Of a stretch of 64,000 nucleotides of DNA, positions 25,341-36,648 are shown one piece after another. The notes under the pieces are model-generated. The model was not told the origin of the DNA. It ran no database searches and saw only the letters and a program-made list of their open reading frames with translations. The stretch spans positions 30,719,459 to 30,783,458 of the forward strand of contig CM066919.1 in the NCBI GenBank assembly GCA_033964015.1. The letters run 5' to 3'. Numbering within the stretch: position 1 is the stretch's first letter; each line of letters starts with the position of its first letter. Position numbers and translations under genes: made by a program. The DNA is from Scolanthus callimorphus. Its lineage: Eukaryota; Cnidaria; Anthozoa; Actiniaria; Edwardsiidae.

Positions 25341-26307
25341 CAGGCCCGTAGCCAGGGATTTTTTTTTTTGTGTGTGTGTGTGGGAGGGGGGGGGGGGTGC
25401 TAATCTAGAAAACGCGGCCCAACTAAAAACGATATTACAACGAATGGGCATGGGTGATATCTGGCAACAAGCAAATATGGGCATTGCCGATTAAATACAC
25501 CGTCCAAATAATTCAACAAAGACTTGAAGATATTGAATTTCAACGCTGGATGACAGAAATCAATTTAGACACAAGAAAAGAGCAGGGGCAGAAAAAAAAA
25601 TTGAGAACATATAGAAAATTCAAAACAAAGTATAAGTTAGAACCCTACCTAACCCAGGTCACCAATCATAGCCATAGAATTTCATTAACGAAATTAAGAC
25701 TTAGTAATTACTATCTAGAAATTGAAACTGGGCGCTATAAAAGGCCCTACAAACCACCCAGCGAAAGAATTTGCCAAATTTTCCACAAACAAGTGGAAGA
25801 TGAACAACATTTTCTGATCCACTACAAAATATATAAAGATAAGCGCGATGAGCTAATTCGAAAAATAGAGGAAATAGAAAATGTGAAATTCAACAAATTG
25901 TCTGACAAAGTCTACTTTCACTTTTTGATAAATTACTCAGGTAAAAATACGAAAGCACAAAAAACCATTGCAAAATTTGTACATGAGTGCTTCCTCTTCC
26001 GGAAAGACACTATAATTACATAGTAATAATTATCTCTTTTTAAAGAAGTTTTATTTGGAACTACCCATCCATGTACTTCTTGTATACGATGCCAAATAAA
26101 AAATATCTGTCTGTCCAACGGGGTATGAATTTATTAAACGCTAGTCAAAATTCACTAGAAAAAGCAATGATATACGAAACTGGCTGTATGCCAAAGTGAC
26201 TGCAGTTTCTGTTTGGCCAGTTTAGTCACTAAAACAGTGTTTATAAACCCTTAAATGTGGACTTTTTTGTCGCGTTTTTGTCGGAACCCCCCCTAGCTAC
26301 GGGCCTG
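25341..26307. mobile_element. 967-bp TIR element enclosing a LINE fragment
   Basis: The ends CAGGCCCGTAGCCAGGG and CCCTAGCTACGGGCCTG are inverted with one mismatch. CGTTA is duplicated immediately outside (25336-25340 and 26308-26312), a 5-bp target-site duplication. The cargo is the reverse-transcriptase tail at 25454-26023. The element at 58121-58517 has similar CAG...TATCCAGG ends and also a 5-bp duplication, so both may belong to one superfamily. Confidence 0.8.
25454..26023 (+). pseudogene. non-LTR retrotransposon ORF2 C-terminal fragment, degenerate
   Basis: A 189-codon frame ends at a TAG at about 26023. It contains YRKFKTKYKLEPYL, then ISLTKLRLSNYYLEIETGRY, then RICQIF and VEDEQHFLIHYKIYKDKRDEL. 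This is the post-polymerase C-terminal region, with its zinc-finger-like motif, of LINE reverse transcriptases common in cnidarian genomes. The expected second cysteine (C-x2-C) is replaced in CQIF, and the cysteine expected after HFL is replaced by tyrosine (HYKIY), so the finger is broken. The polymerase domain is absent. AATAAA follows at about 26094. Confidence 0.8.
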
Positions 26308-26658
26308 CGTTATCTCTTTACTGGCCCGTTAACATGATTTTGAATACAGTAAGTTATTTTTCTAGAAATGTAATTATATTGAATTGCATGCGCACTTCAA
26401 CAAAGACACCGCCGCGGGTTCGCCAGGAATTTATACACTCCGCGGAGTTTCCGTTTACATCTTATTATGCAGCTCGAGCTCAGGCAAAAATAAATGCCCC
26501 TTAGGTTGAGTTTTACATTCGACTTGCGGTCGAGTGGACTAAAGCTATTGAAGAAAAGACAAGAGTGCACAAGAGTGCCAATGCGCCAACTTTTGCTGGT
26601 GGCTACTGGTTGCTACTTCATGCATCCGCTGACCAATTGTACAGTCATGCAACGCAAC

Positions 26659-26682
26659 ATGGCGGCAAATAGATCAACATGA
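26659..26682 (+). promoter_or_regulatory. upstream ORF overlapping the ABHD10-like start codon
   Basis: ATG at 26659 opens a 7-codon frame whose TGA (26680-26682) overlaps the main ATG (26679-26681) as ATGA. Further upstream in-frame ATGs (26494, 26647) would end at the same stop. The arrangement could limit initiation at the main ATG, or allow termination-reinitiation. Where transcription starts is unknown. Confidence 0.5.
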
Positions 26683-28302
26683 GCGCGATTGGAAGGCAAA
26701 CTATTTCTCGAAGCAGCAATCAAATACTGCGATTCATAACACTAAACATCCACCGCAGAATGTCTCAAAAACTATATTTTCCCTCTGGGGACTACATATC
26801 GTACTTCCACTCACCTGGTGTCTACCCAGCCATCATGTTTCTTCCAGGTTTGATGTCAAACATGTCGGGAACGAAAGCGCGGGCTTTGGAGCGATTTTGC
26901 CGAGAAAGTGGCAGAGCTTACACAAGGTTTGACCACAGAGGACTTGGCGAGTCGAGTGGAAATCCTAAGGATTGTACTGTAAGCTCTAGAATAGAAGACG
27001 TCGTGAGAGTTCTGCGAGAGATAAAAGGTACAAAACTACACATTCGTTTTTACTTTGCCACCCACTGCGGAGCCCGGATTGACACCTCGTTTGCGCGTGA
27101 TCCACAGGAAGTCCAACAATAATTAATGCTCGACAATAAGAACCAAGTGTCCAGTTACTAATGTACAACTTCTCCACGCAAACGTCCAAAGTATTGCTAA
27201 ATGGGCCATTCCAAATATTCTTGCAATAAACATGATAAAGTGGTAGGAATACAGTGTATCTCTTTTTGGAATCAAGTTCAAGTTAAATTTTATTTTTAAA
27301 ATAAGACTAAAATAACTTAAATACCTTAAATAAATACAGAATAACTAAGAATATTATAGCTGAATGATTAGCAGGATTACCTTTGTCACCTTTATCCTAA
27401 TAGAAAATGTTGATGTTGTGGTAGATACAAGGGGATGGCTAGCAGGGACGTCAACTCTCCCGGTTTTGCCGGGAGTCTCAATATTTTTCACCTAAAAAAA
27501 ATTCAAGATGGCTCCTAGGCGAATTTCAAGAAATTTTGCTGGGATTGATGTCCCTGGCTCGTACAATGGTTATACAGACATTTCATGAGTTTAAGGGTAG
27601 TGTTGCTATTTTGCATTTCACCATAAAAATCTCAATGTTTGTTCTTATTTCTGAAGTACAAGGGTTGACTACACCTTTAGTTTAAACCACAAAAGATGAG
27701 AAAAGGGCTGGGTGACTATAAATCATATCCCCCCCCCTCCTCCCCTTCCACCTGAGGCTGTCCATATGTTGCAGTAGTAAATGGCTTGTCTGTTGCTTGT
27801 TTAAGGACCCCATATTCTTGTTGGTTCAAGTCTTGGTGGATGGGTCATGTTGCATGTTGCCATAACAATGTCAGAGCAGATAAAAGGCCTGGTTGGCATA
27901 GCAACAGCAGTGGATTTCATCATCCGACTCTTTAGACCTCTCTCAGAAAAAGCCAGGAATGAGATAAAGGCTTCTGGAAAATGGATTTTGCATACAAAAC
28001 ACAGCCATGAACCTTATGTATTTCCATGGAATCATATTGAAGATGCAGAGAATCATGCATTACAGGGTGTGGTACCGATCTCATGCCCTGTCAGGCTGAT
28101 CCATGGTATGCAAGATACAGAGGTGCCATACCAACTTTCTGTAGACCTCCCTTCAAGACTACAGAGCAAGGATGTGCAGGTTTTACTAATCAAGGATGGT
28201 GGCCATAGACTCTCAGAGGACAAAGATTTACAAATCATTCAAAAGACTATAGAGGAATTGATAAGTCAGCTCAATATGGAAAATGTTTCTTCCAAGATTT
28301 GA
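26679..28302 (+). CDS. ABHD10: ABHD10-like mitochondrial alpha/beta hydrolase
   Basis: Two coding exons, 26679-27027 and 27806-28302, join in phase 1 with AG/GT and TTTAAG/G consensus and give 281 residues (human ABHD10 is about 306). The N-terminus is rich in Arg and Ser with almost no acid (RQTISRSSNQILRF), like a mitochondrial presequence. FLPGLMSNMSGTKA forms the oxyanion-hole strand region. The nucleophile is Ser125 in GSSLGG, with Asp220 in HGMQDTEVP and His250 in DGGHRL; their spacing matches the human triad closely. ABHD10 removes acyl groups (acyl-glucuronide esterase and S-depalmitoylase activities are described in mammals) in mitochondria. The start codon is overlapped by an upstream ORF. 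Family assignment rests on these motifs and domain order. Confidence 0.92.
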
Positions 28303-29505
28303 ATACACTGGGATGTTCATTCTATCCTAGGATAAAAATCATAAAATCACTCAGGTTCTGTTTTTAGGGGTGTTATATCTGAAGAGTCGTCTGTTATCCT
28401 TCCTGCTAATGATAGCCTATGGCATGATATTTTGGTACCCTAACTCAACGCAAGGGGTAATCGTTTCAGAGACAATTGATGGCTTCAACTAAATACCTCA
28501 AGGTACTGGTATCTTTGTCACATCATGGCATATATATATATAGGGCATTTTATAGCGCTTGTGGATATGTTGAAGAGACTAGTGCCAACTTGCTGTCAAG
28601 TCTAGAACATCTGGTATTTAGTTTTTGGCCACGCTGTGCAATACGCTGATCTAGAGCTGGGGGCAGCCGAGCATGCCCAAAAGTGGGGGGACTTGATTTT
28701 TGTAGAAAAAGTCTGCTTCCTCTGATATCATAGTCATTAATGTGACTCAAAATAAGAGGACAATGAAGTTGAACACAATAGCCCTTTACGAAGTGCATGT
28801 AAGGAAATTCTTATAAAAAAGTTTTGACTCTGGGAGTCCCCCAGTCCCCTTTGTCCACTGCCTATGAAGGGCAATGTACATGTATATTCACTAAGGTCTT
28901 ACAATTCATGTAAATTTAGCAATAGCCCATCTATTAAAATACAGAAAACGTGTGAAAAGATGTTTGCCAAAGTAAAACACAGGAAGAGCTATGGACCTGA
29001 AACCGATTTGGAATTTGGAATGTTTCCCAATACTTGTAAGCACATCTCTAAGATTTAGTCTTTGAAGTGATGATTTCAGCTTCCATTTCCCCTGCAATCC
29101 TGAATTATCACCGTCATCTTGCCCTAATTACCCATGATGCATCTGCGAGCGCAAAATCGTTTATTTCCAAAGCTAAAACTTGAAAGGAAATTCTGGGCGT
29201 GGTCCTCCCCCTCTCACCGCCTACCTCTTCTCTATGCCCTTGGCAAAATCTCATAATATGCAGTTTCCGACTACTGAATACACATCCGGAATCCAATTTA
29301 AAAATTGACGTTTAAAGCATAACATATTTTAGTTGCGTTTCAGTACTAAATGACGTTAACTGAGGACTTTGTAATTGGGGAATGCAGCAAATGATAATGT
29401 CAACTTCCGCATTGAATGCCACTGGAAATACTGGAATCTGCCTACTATCGAAACTATATGTACGTCAGCTCATGTTAAATAACAATCAGTTCAGTTTAGC
29501 TGGTC
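28303..29505. other. intergenic stretch after the ABHD10-like gene
   Basis: Probable 3-prime UTR followed by unremarkable DNA. A short AT microsatellite lies near 28530. No coding exon is supported. Confidence 0.4.
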
Positions 29506-29757
29506 TAGTTTATTATGGCCAGTTCACACGCTTCTATTTAAGCGGCAGGTTAAAGTGCGATCCATATCGGCGACGTCGCGACGTTTTGAGCATGTTCAAA
29601 TTCCACTGCGATGCGGAGCGATTTCAATCTACAGATCACCAGCAAACTGACAAATATCGCAGTTCCAAATCGACGGCCGTTCACACGGCGGATGCGACGT
29701 CGCCGATCGCCGCAGCGATCGCGCTTAAAATCGCAGCATGTGAACGGGCCAAAACTA
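29506..29757. mobile_element. 252-bp MITE, GTTCACAC family
   Basis: The ends TAGTTT...ATGGCCAGTTCACACG and TGTGAACGGGCCAAAACTA are inverted. The interior has GCGACGTCGCGACG against GCGACGTCGCCGATCGC and continues the hairpin with TTTAAGCG / GCGCTTAAA. Non-coding. Confidence 0.75.
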
Positions 29758-30036
29758 TCAAGAACGTGACCGGAAGGCAAGAAATACAGAAACCGAAACC
29801 AGGAAGTCGCTTCCGTCATTGTTCAACAAATAAATAAGTGGCAGAACTGATACATTTCAGACTGAAATAGCTATCAGCTTTGGAAACCAAGTGAAGCAAG
29901 ACTCCCTTTCAACAGGTACAACTCTATTAGTCAGAGCTGCAACACAAGTTATTATTTATATAAACATTTATTTTTCATAGCCACTGAAACTGCATATTTC
30001 TCCATAGTGTAAATGGACATTTGAGGACCGTCAGCA

Positions 30037-30274
30037 ATGGAAAAAAGAACGTATCGGAAAGAGTTTAAGAAGTACTGCACCGACTATCTGTATGCTCGGT
30101 TTTTAGAAGCTAAAGATCGCTATTTACGAATTACACAGTGTCATTGCGAGGGAATTGGAGGCGAGGACTGTACTTGTGGTGCAGCGAATGGTCAGACTAT
30201 TGGGTTCTATGAAAACGGAGACATTGATGGAATGCCGCGACAGAAATCCGAGCAGGGAAAAAGAGCGAGGCGTG
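30037..30274 (+). CDS. orphan first coding exon, 79 codons
   Basis: ATG at 30037 (context CAGCAATGG) opens a frame that ends at a strong GTGGTAAGT donor, leaving phase 1. The peptide is basic at both ends (MEKRTYRKEFKKY and KSEQGKRARR), with a central CHCEGIGGEDCTCG cysteine cluster that could bind metal and an ENGDIDG acidic turn. No continuation is recognised: the next 3 kb is almost entirely miniature transposons, so later exons may be far away or the exon may be a remnant. Its regular codon use and polar composition argue for a real gene. The function is unknown. Confidence 0.5.
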
Positions 30275-30323
30275 GTAAGTGATAAATCATAGTGTTTGGT
30301 TTTGCAGTGGTTTAGCTTGCTTA

Positions 30324-30454
30324 AGGCCTGGTTTCCAATAGTCTTATTTGTCGTATCTGTCGCATCAGTCGACCGTGAATGAATGGAAACTGGAATTATT
30401 CTTTTGTTTTACGGTTGACTGATACGACAGATAAGACTATATGGAAACCAGCCT
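30324..30454. mobile_element. 131-bp PIF/Harbinger-type MITE
   Basis: The ends AGGCCTGGTTTCC and GGAAACCAGCCT are inverted and TTA flanks both sides (30321-30323, 30455-30457). The arms include AGTCTTAT and TGATACGACAGATAAGACT. It starts only 50 bp after the donor of the exon at 30037. Confidence 0.85.
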
Positions 30455-30515
30455 TTACAAAGGGCGCCTACAATGGGATTCTATTTTGCCTAATAATAAT
30501 AATAGCAATAATAAT

Positions 30516-30736
30516 AGCTGTATTCACACTAGAGACGGAAAACTCGTCTGAGACGAGTTTCTCACCTTGAATATGGTTCCCTGTTCTTCTGTGATCACGC
30601 GAAAACAATTTTTTTGAAGGAGAAAGTTTAGACAGATAACAAGCAAGTGTTTCTGAGTAGAACTGACATAAGACAGGAACTTTTTCTGACTAGAAACTCG
30701 TCTCAGACGAGTTTTCCGTCTAGTGTGAATACAGCT
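30516..30736. mobile_element. 221-bp MITE, CTGTATTCACACTAG family
   Basis: The ends AGCTGTATTCACACTAGA and CTAGTGTGAATACAGCT are inverted. Each arm continues as ACGGAAAACTCGTCT / GACGAGTTTTCCGT and itself contains CTCGTCTGAGACGAG, a palindrome. Non-coding. Confidence 0.85.
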
Positions 30737-31542
30737 TATAAGGTTTCCGTCTAGCCTAAGTGAATAGGGTCTGGCATCCAGACGTATATATACACTGCCA
30801 TAATAATAATAATAATTTATTACGTATAATAGCGCTATTTAAAATAGTGTATCAACAGCGCTTCACACCATTCTTACAATATAATTACGGGATATTTGAG
30901 TTTGATATTATTTTAGATATTCTTACAATATAATTATGGATATTTGAGTTTGGTTTTATTTTAGATGGTGGATTTTGTAAGTTTGTAACAAAATTCAACA
31001 ACCATCTATAAAAACACCATACAAATATTGCACATTTCGCCAAAGAGTTATCACAAAAGAGCCCCTTGGTTTCACAAACCCTTCTAGCTTTATAAAGACG
31101 TTTGATTGGCGGAAGTCAAAACACGGCCTATTGTTTAGGGGGAAGTGAACAGAATTATAAAAATAGCTCGAATAAGCGTCGCGACGCTTAATACATTTTT
31201 CGCGTCTCTGGTGCGGCGCTTACCCGAGAGCGGTTATATAAAAGTTGGGCTTGCCGTAGTAGCGAAGTTTTCAGACTTCAAGCAAGAACTGAAGAGCGCG
31301 AAGATTTTAAAGAGAGGACTGAATGAAAAAGCATCAAAATGTACTCACTTTGAACTGGAAAACAACACCGTTGATGAAAACTCAGTGCTGTCCTAGAACC
31401 ACATTACAGCGATTACAGTGCATTTTTGTCATCACGAATACTCGAATAAGTTCCGCTGACGCGCTTAGCTTATTCGAGTGCGGCGCTAGTTAACCTTTTG
31501 ACTCCAAGGTGAGTGTGGCGCTAATTCTTGGAGTCTTCTTTA

Positions 31543-32016
31543 AGGCTGGTTTCCATATAATCGCGCCGATCTCTTCAGTCTCGCCAGTACCATGAAATAG
31601 TGCACACGCGATCCATGCGATTATATGGAAACACTTCTCTCGCGATCGGAAGAGACTGAAACGATCGGGGCGATCGCGATCGCGCGTATAGAACACTGTT
31701 CTATCCAGGAGATCGCATGCGATCGCATGCGATTGAATGAGATTGACTGAGATCATATGGAGACATTCAAAAGCGCTCGAAAGCGACTGATGCGATCGGA
31801 ATGTATCCCAGAATTCATTGTTTCGAGACCATCAGTCATCTCGGTCGCGTACACTTTCAAAATGGCGCACAAAACATTCATATTCTATGCGATCGGTGAG
31901 ATTATATGGAAACATACGATCGCATCGAATCGCATGAATCTCATGGATTCCGTGTGCACTATTTCATGCGATCGGCGAGACTGATGAGACCGAAGAGATT
32001 ATATGGAAACCAGCCT
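31543..32016. mobile_element. 474-bp PIF/Harbinger-type element rich in GATCGC
   Basis: The ends AGGCTGGTTTCCATATAATC and GATTATATGGAAACCAGCCT are inverted. TTA flanks both sides (31540-31542, 32017-32019). The interior has many GCGATCG, GCATGCGATCG and TTATATGGAAAC copies in both orientations, so the element looks like a nest of its own termini. Frames through it are artefacts. Confidence 0.88.
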
Positions 32017-32820
32017 TTAGTGGATAGGTAGCAGCACCCAAGGGTAGCACCTATCTGATAACCGTCTACGACAACTATCTAAACGCTCTCTGTCGGGAAG
32101 ATATAGCTATTAGATAGCCGCGCATATTCGAGTAAATACGATCAATGCATATAGTAAGCTAAGTTCTACAGCTGGCCAAGCTAAGCTGATGCAACAATAT
32201 TCTAAGTTCTACTTTTGTTAAAAAAAACATTATTTTGAATTATTAATGAAAGATACTTCTGTGCTGTTTGAGAGAATTTTTATGCAATATACAATGCTAA
32301 TAGATGCAAAAACCGCGCACGTTATAAGGGATATTTTTCTTATAAAAAATTTGTTATTGTGTCATATAAATAAGGCCGACGGCAAGCGTCGTGCCAGAGT
32401 CGCGCCGTACCAGTCCAAAACAATAGAAATTATTCTATTCTAAAATCTAATTAAGCGGCATCCTTTGAAAAAGGAAACGTTCGACAGACAAAGTTCGCCG
32501 TTAGCGCTTGGCTTAATAGGAGACGCGCACCATTCTATCATCCTTTTCCGTTCCCCATTAAGGGAAGCCTGTCACGTAACTGCGCAGCTGTTTTGCGCAT
32601 CTCTCAAATCAAAGACGTATCGTCCCGTAACGATGGCCAGCGAAGGCTAAAAAACCTCGAAAATAAATCGTATATAATACGCTACATCTCAATCCATCCG
32701 ACCATGCTTTCTAGCTTTACATATTCTTAAATGGTTATCTGATAGGATGGTTTTATTAGTTTTGCTGATAATTCGGCGATCGCTCCTGGAGCATGCGCGT
32801 ATCATGACAGGCTCCCGTTA

Positions 32821-33134
32821 AGGCCGGTTTGCACTTGCGATTTTGTTGCATTTGTCGCGGCGATTTTTCTCGCGTGAGTTGCAAGTCCAACTCGTGTAAA
32901 CGAGATGCAAATCCGGTGTGATTTCTGTGCTCTCTTTCTTCAAATCGCATCAAGTTGCAAAGAGTTTCGAACGTGTTTGAAATCTGTGACATCACGCTAC
33001 AAAAATCGCGGCGGCAGATCGCGCCGAGTTGCACCTAGTTTACATTAGTGATTTTGAGTTGACGCGTACGTGCGAGAAAAATCGATAGAAATTGAAGCAA
33101 AAATTGAAGCAAAAATTGCAAGTGTAATCGGGCC
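32821..33134. mobile_element. 314-bp MITE, AGGCCGGTTTGCAC family
   Basis: The ends AGGCCGGTTTGCACTTGCG and TTGCAAGTGTAATCGGGCC are inverted. TTA precedes the left end (32818-32820) and follows the right (33135-33137) if one terminal base was lost. Further pairing: CGCGGCGATTTTTCTCGCG against CGAGAAAAATCGATAG. Confidence 0.75.
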
Positions 33135-33137
33135 TTA

Positions 33138-33988
33138 CGAGCGAGATCTTGTGACGGGAGTGCACTATAATAGATACGAAGGTGACGTCGACTATGTTTC
33201 TTGCGCTCTTCTATTTACGCTTTGGCGTCATCTGAGCACTTTTTAGAGCAGACGCACGGACCTTTTTGTGAAATAACTATCTACCAATCTCATTCAACTC
33301 TGTTTCACTACCCTTGATCTTCGCTGACATCATTACATGATCAAGCATGAGTAGAGATCCGTCTCCGTCTGTTTCCGGATTTCCTCTCGTAGTCGTACGT
33401 ACCGTCCAAGGCGTTGAAGATAAGGAATCCGAATAGTGCATCTATTTTCTTAACCGAGATTCGAGGAAACCAGCGACGCGTGCTACACTAAGAGTCAATA
33501 TACTGGCGCTGAGTTGAAAAAGCCGTTCTACTGTTCTTTTTGTCGTTGATCAGTTTGCAAAGTAATAAACTTTCTATAGGTAAAGCTATCCACGAAAATA
33601 TCTAACGAGAAAAAAAAAAAAGGAAAACGATTATTACTCTGACAAACTTACAATTGTTAACAAAATCCAGACCCACTTTAGACACTCTAGTTTGTTTCTC
33701 TAGTTGAATACTAAGAATATTTTTACCGGGTCTCAAATAATTCCTGCCTTATTCCTAGTTTTCCTTTTTCATAGCTTTCTAATCATGCTAAGAGCTCTTA
33801 GTGTGCCCACCCCCTATAATTCAGTTTTGCCTGCGAAAGGTTAGAATAAACCATCTATTATTATTATTATTGAATACCCTGTGGACATTTTTGGGGAAAA
33901 TGAATGGCCCTGTGGGTATTCCAGGGTCAAAACCATCAACCCCTGTGGAAATGCCAGGCTCTCCAATAGGGGGGTAACACTGGACTAG
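33138..33988. other. gene-free stretch
   Basis: AT-rich DNA with an A-homopolymer at about 33610 and a short TTA-repeat near 33858. Nothing else is recognised. Confidence 0.4.
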
Positions 33989-34146
33989 CCCATTTTGGGC
34001 TCTTTCTTGGTGTTGCAAGGCACCAGAGGCATAAAGACAATAGAAGAGAAAAGACCGTAGAACGAAACAATAAGATGGAATACAATAGCTCCAATCCAAA
34101 ATACAATACATCCTGCAACACCAAGGAAGACCCCCATTTTGGGGGA
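33989..34146. mobile_element. inverted-repeat element of about 158 bp
   Basis: CCCATTTTGGGC with TCTTGGTGTTGCA at the left is answered by TGCAACACCAAGG with CCCCATTTTGGGG at the right. The open frames on the minus strand lie across this and the adjacent minisatellite and are not convincing genes. Confidence 0.65.
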
Positions 34147-34193
34147 CCATTCTGGGCCCTCCTCGGGGAGGGGAGTCGAAAACAAGAGAAGTC

Positions 34194-34358
34194 GAGTGAG
34201 CAGACGAGAGTGAGCAGACGAGAGTGAGCAGACGAGAGTGAGCAGACGAGAGTGAGCAGACGAGAGTGAGCAGACGAGAGTGAGCAGACGAGAGTGAGCA
34301 GACGAGAGTGAGCAGACGAGAGTGAGCAGACGAGAGTGAGCAGACGAGAGTGAGCAGA
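34194..34358. repeat. 14-bp minisatellite, about 11.8 perfect copies
   Basis: Unit GAGTGAGCAGACGA repeated without visible change from 34194 to 34358. Perfect homogeneity implies recent expansion and probable length variation between individuals. Confidence 0.97.
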
Positions 34359-35578
34359 AGATCTTCTGCTTCCTGGAGTCACCTCCCCTTTTTAACTGCT
34401 CCGCAAACTAGTACGCCCCATATGTTAAATAACTAAACTACCTTTTAGCTCATTTAGATCACTTACCATAGTGGCAGTTATATGGCTATAGGTTACAAAG
34501 CAGTCCGAATACTTGGGCGTAAAAGCGAACCAGTCCATTCTCATAGAATCGCTACACCTGCATCGCAAAAGTACAACAAGAGATACTCCGCAATCTATAA
34601 AACGCATTCATAAAACAATGATGTGGAATCAAATATTGAGCTAGTTTGCCCCCCTCCCCCTTCCCCATTACAGTACTCTCCATCCCTTTAGCATACGTGA
34701 TACGCCCCCATGTCAGGGACGGATCTAAGAATTTCAGAAAGGGGGGGGGGGGGCGGATCTCGGAATTTCACTAAAGGAGGGGGGACGGTTCTAGGAAATT
34801 CAGAAAGGAGTGGGCGGCGGAAATATTGCAAATTGTGAAGATCTCCCGAAAAAGGTGTTTTGCTCCAAAGATTGTGGTCCCACTAACGCGTAAAAGGTTG
34901 GCCACCGTTTCTGCTTCTTTGTAGGGTTTTTATTTGATTGATATTTGATTGGCGAATTCTATTGTTCCTGCCAAAACAGACAGCCCAAAAGCTGCTCCGT
35001 TGGCGCCTTTGTGTTTTGGTCAGCTGGCAAAGCTTTAGTTCGCTGGCAAAGTGACGGTCGCATTAGGGAATTATCTTTTCTGGCAAATTCTGATGGCATA
35101 GTCAGAAAAAATTACCAAATCCCCTGCCCTATTACTATTGTTATCGACGTCTGCGAACGCAGGCTGGTTTGCAGGTCACTGTTTTTTTTTTTTCGTCTTC
35201 GTCTTCGAGTTTTTACCTGTTTATAACGAATGAATCACACCATGCTTTGTGTCCCAGCGATATTATTATTGTGGAACAAAACCTCAGTAGCACACACACT
35301 TGCATTATTCGAACTCCATGAGACGTCGGCCTGTACAGAGAAAGATGCCGACAAACTCGAATGTAATATATAGATTTAGGCACTGCCTAAAAGCGGAGCT
35401 CCCAACTATTATAAGGAATTAAAGATGGTAGTAGTTAATTGTAGTATCAAAAAATACATTTATTATATTTAGACTAATATTATTGCCTTTGTGCCTTTTA
35501 CAAAACACAAAAAGCATGAGGACAACTCAACTAATAAAAATGTAGACACCTTGGCTTGTTCACATGAGGCGAGATATC
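34359..35578. other. gene-free stretch with G-rich patches
   Basis: Contains a GACGGATCTAAGAATTTCAG repeat with a 13-G run near 34741 and derivatives at 34755-34805. No gene is supported. Confidence 0.4.
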
Positions 35579-35790
35579 AACCTCGTCCCCAGCGTCTTGT
35601 GGGTAATTTTCAAGATGGCTGTTGGTCGAGTAGAAGACCCTGGGGAGGCTGAGTCACATGACCACTGTTGGAAAACATGGGAACGAGGTTGTCCTTTGTT
35701 GTGAAACGGTCGAAACGGTCATGTGACTCAGCCTCCCCAGGGTCTTCTCCCGAATCATCCACTATTTTGAAAAACGATGGAGGAGACCCT
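35579..35790. repeat. dispersed CCTCGTCCCCAGCGTCT repeat, copy 2
   Basis: Same order of blocks and same orientation as 22279-22475, including GGGTAATTTTCAAGATGGC, GAGTCACATGACCACTG and ACATGGGAACGAGGTTGTC, ending GAGGAGACCCTGGGA. No protein. Confidence 0.8.
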
Positions 35791-35939
35791 GGGACAACTT
35801 TGGGGTAGGGACAAAACTGGCACCTGTTTCACATGAGAAAAAAAATGCAAGATATCTTGGTGTTGTGGCTAACACATGCGGCATGCACAATCAAAAAGTT
35901 GGCCCAACCCCTGACCTGTCAAGCAATAGGACAGGGAAA

Positions 35940-36240
35940 TTCTTGTTAGGGCTGTTGTTAGGCCTAACAGACCTAACAGCCCAAACAGCATCAAGAAAAC
36001 ATTCCTTACTCCCACCTCTTAAAATACCTTGGGGCACAAATTATGAGAAACACCTAACAACCCTAGCCACTTGCAGACCTAACAGCCCTAACAGTCCTAA
36101 CAGCCCTTACAGCCCTAACAGAGGGCTGTTAGGTGTTGATCATAATATGTGCCCCGCCTTTTAGGAATGCTTCCTCTCTGCTGTTTAGGACTGTTAGGTT
36201 TGTTAGGGCTGTTAGGTTTGTTGGCTGTTAGGGTTGTCAG
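35940..36240. repeat. CCTAACAG / CTGTTAGG cluster
   Basis: More than a dozen copies of CCTAACAG (plus strand, 35950-36122) and its complement CTGTTAGG (36123-36240) are arranged so that the two halves face each other. The unit resembles, but is not, the animal telomere repeat CCCTAA. Confidence 0.85.
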
Positions 36241-36648
36241 GCCAGCCAGGGCTGGGACAGTTTTATGCTGTCTCGGTCACAAGTGAATTGTTTGATTTCA
36301 ACACAGAGGGATTGTATAGAGGCAAGTCTGGGGACCAAAATATCCCCTAATCTCCATATCGTGCCTCATTTGGTGCCTCAGCTGTATCCCTGCAAAATAT
36401 CCGAAAAATATCCCCCTAAAATATTTGGTAACCTTTTCAATCCTAAACAAGTTTGCAGTTTCAAATTTTGTAATGACTAAATTTTCAAATTTTACAATAA
36501 ATTGATTGGCTTGATTTATTTTATTGCTTGGCACATGTCCCATGGCTTACAGTCAGAATTAGCATGCTCCCTGCTCTTTTCCATACAAATACTGTAATTT
36601 GTTTTTAGAAATTCCATAGGGGTGGCGGTCACTTTTCAATGCCCTTCT

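Noticed and set aside
33936..34382. Minus-strand frame with SSAHSRLLTLVCSL repeats
   Set aside because: Product of the 14-bp minisatellite, whose length lets frames remain open.
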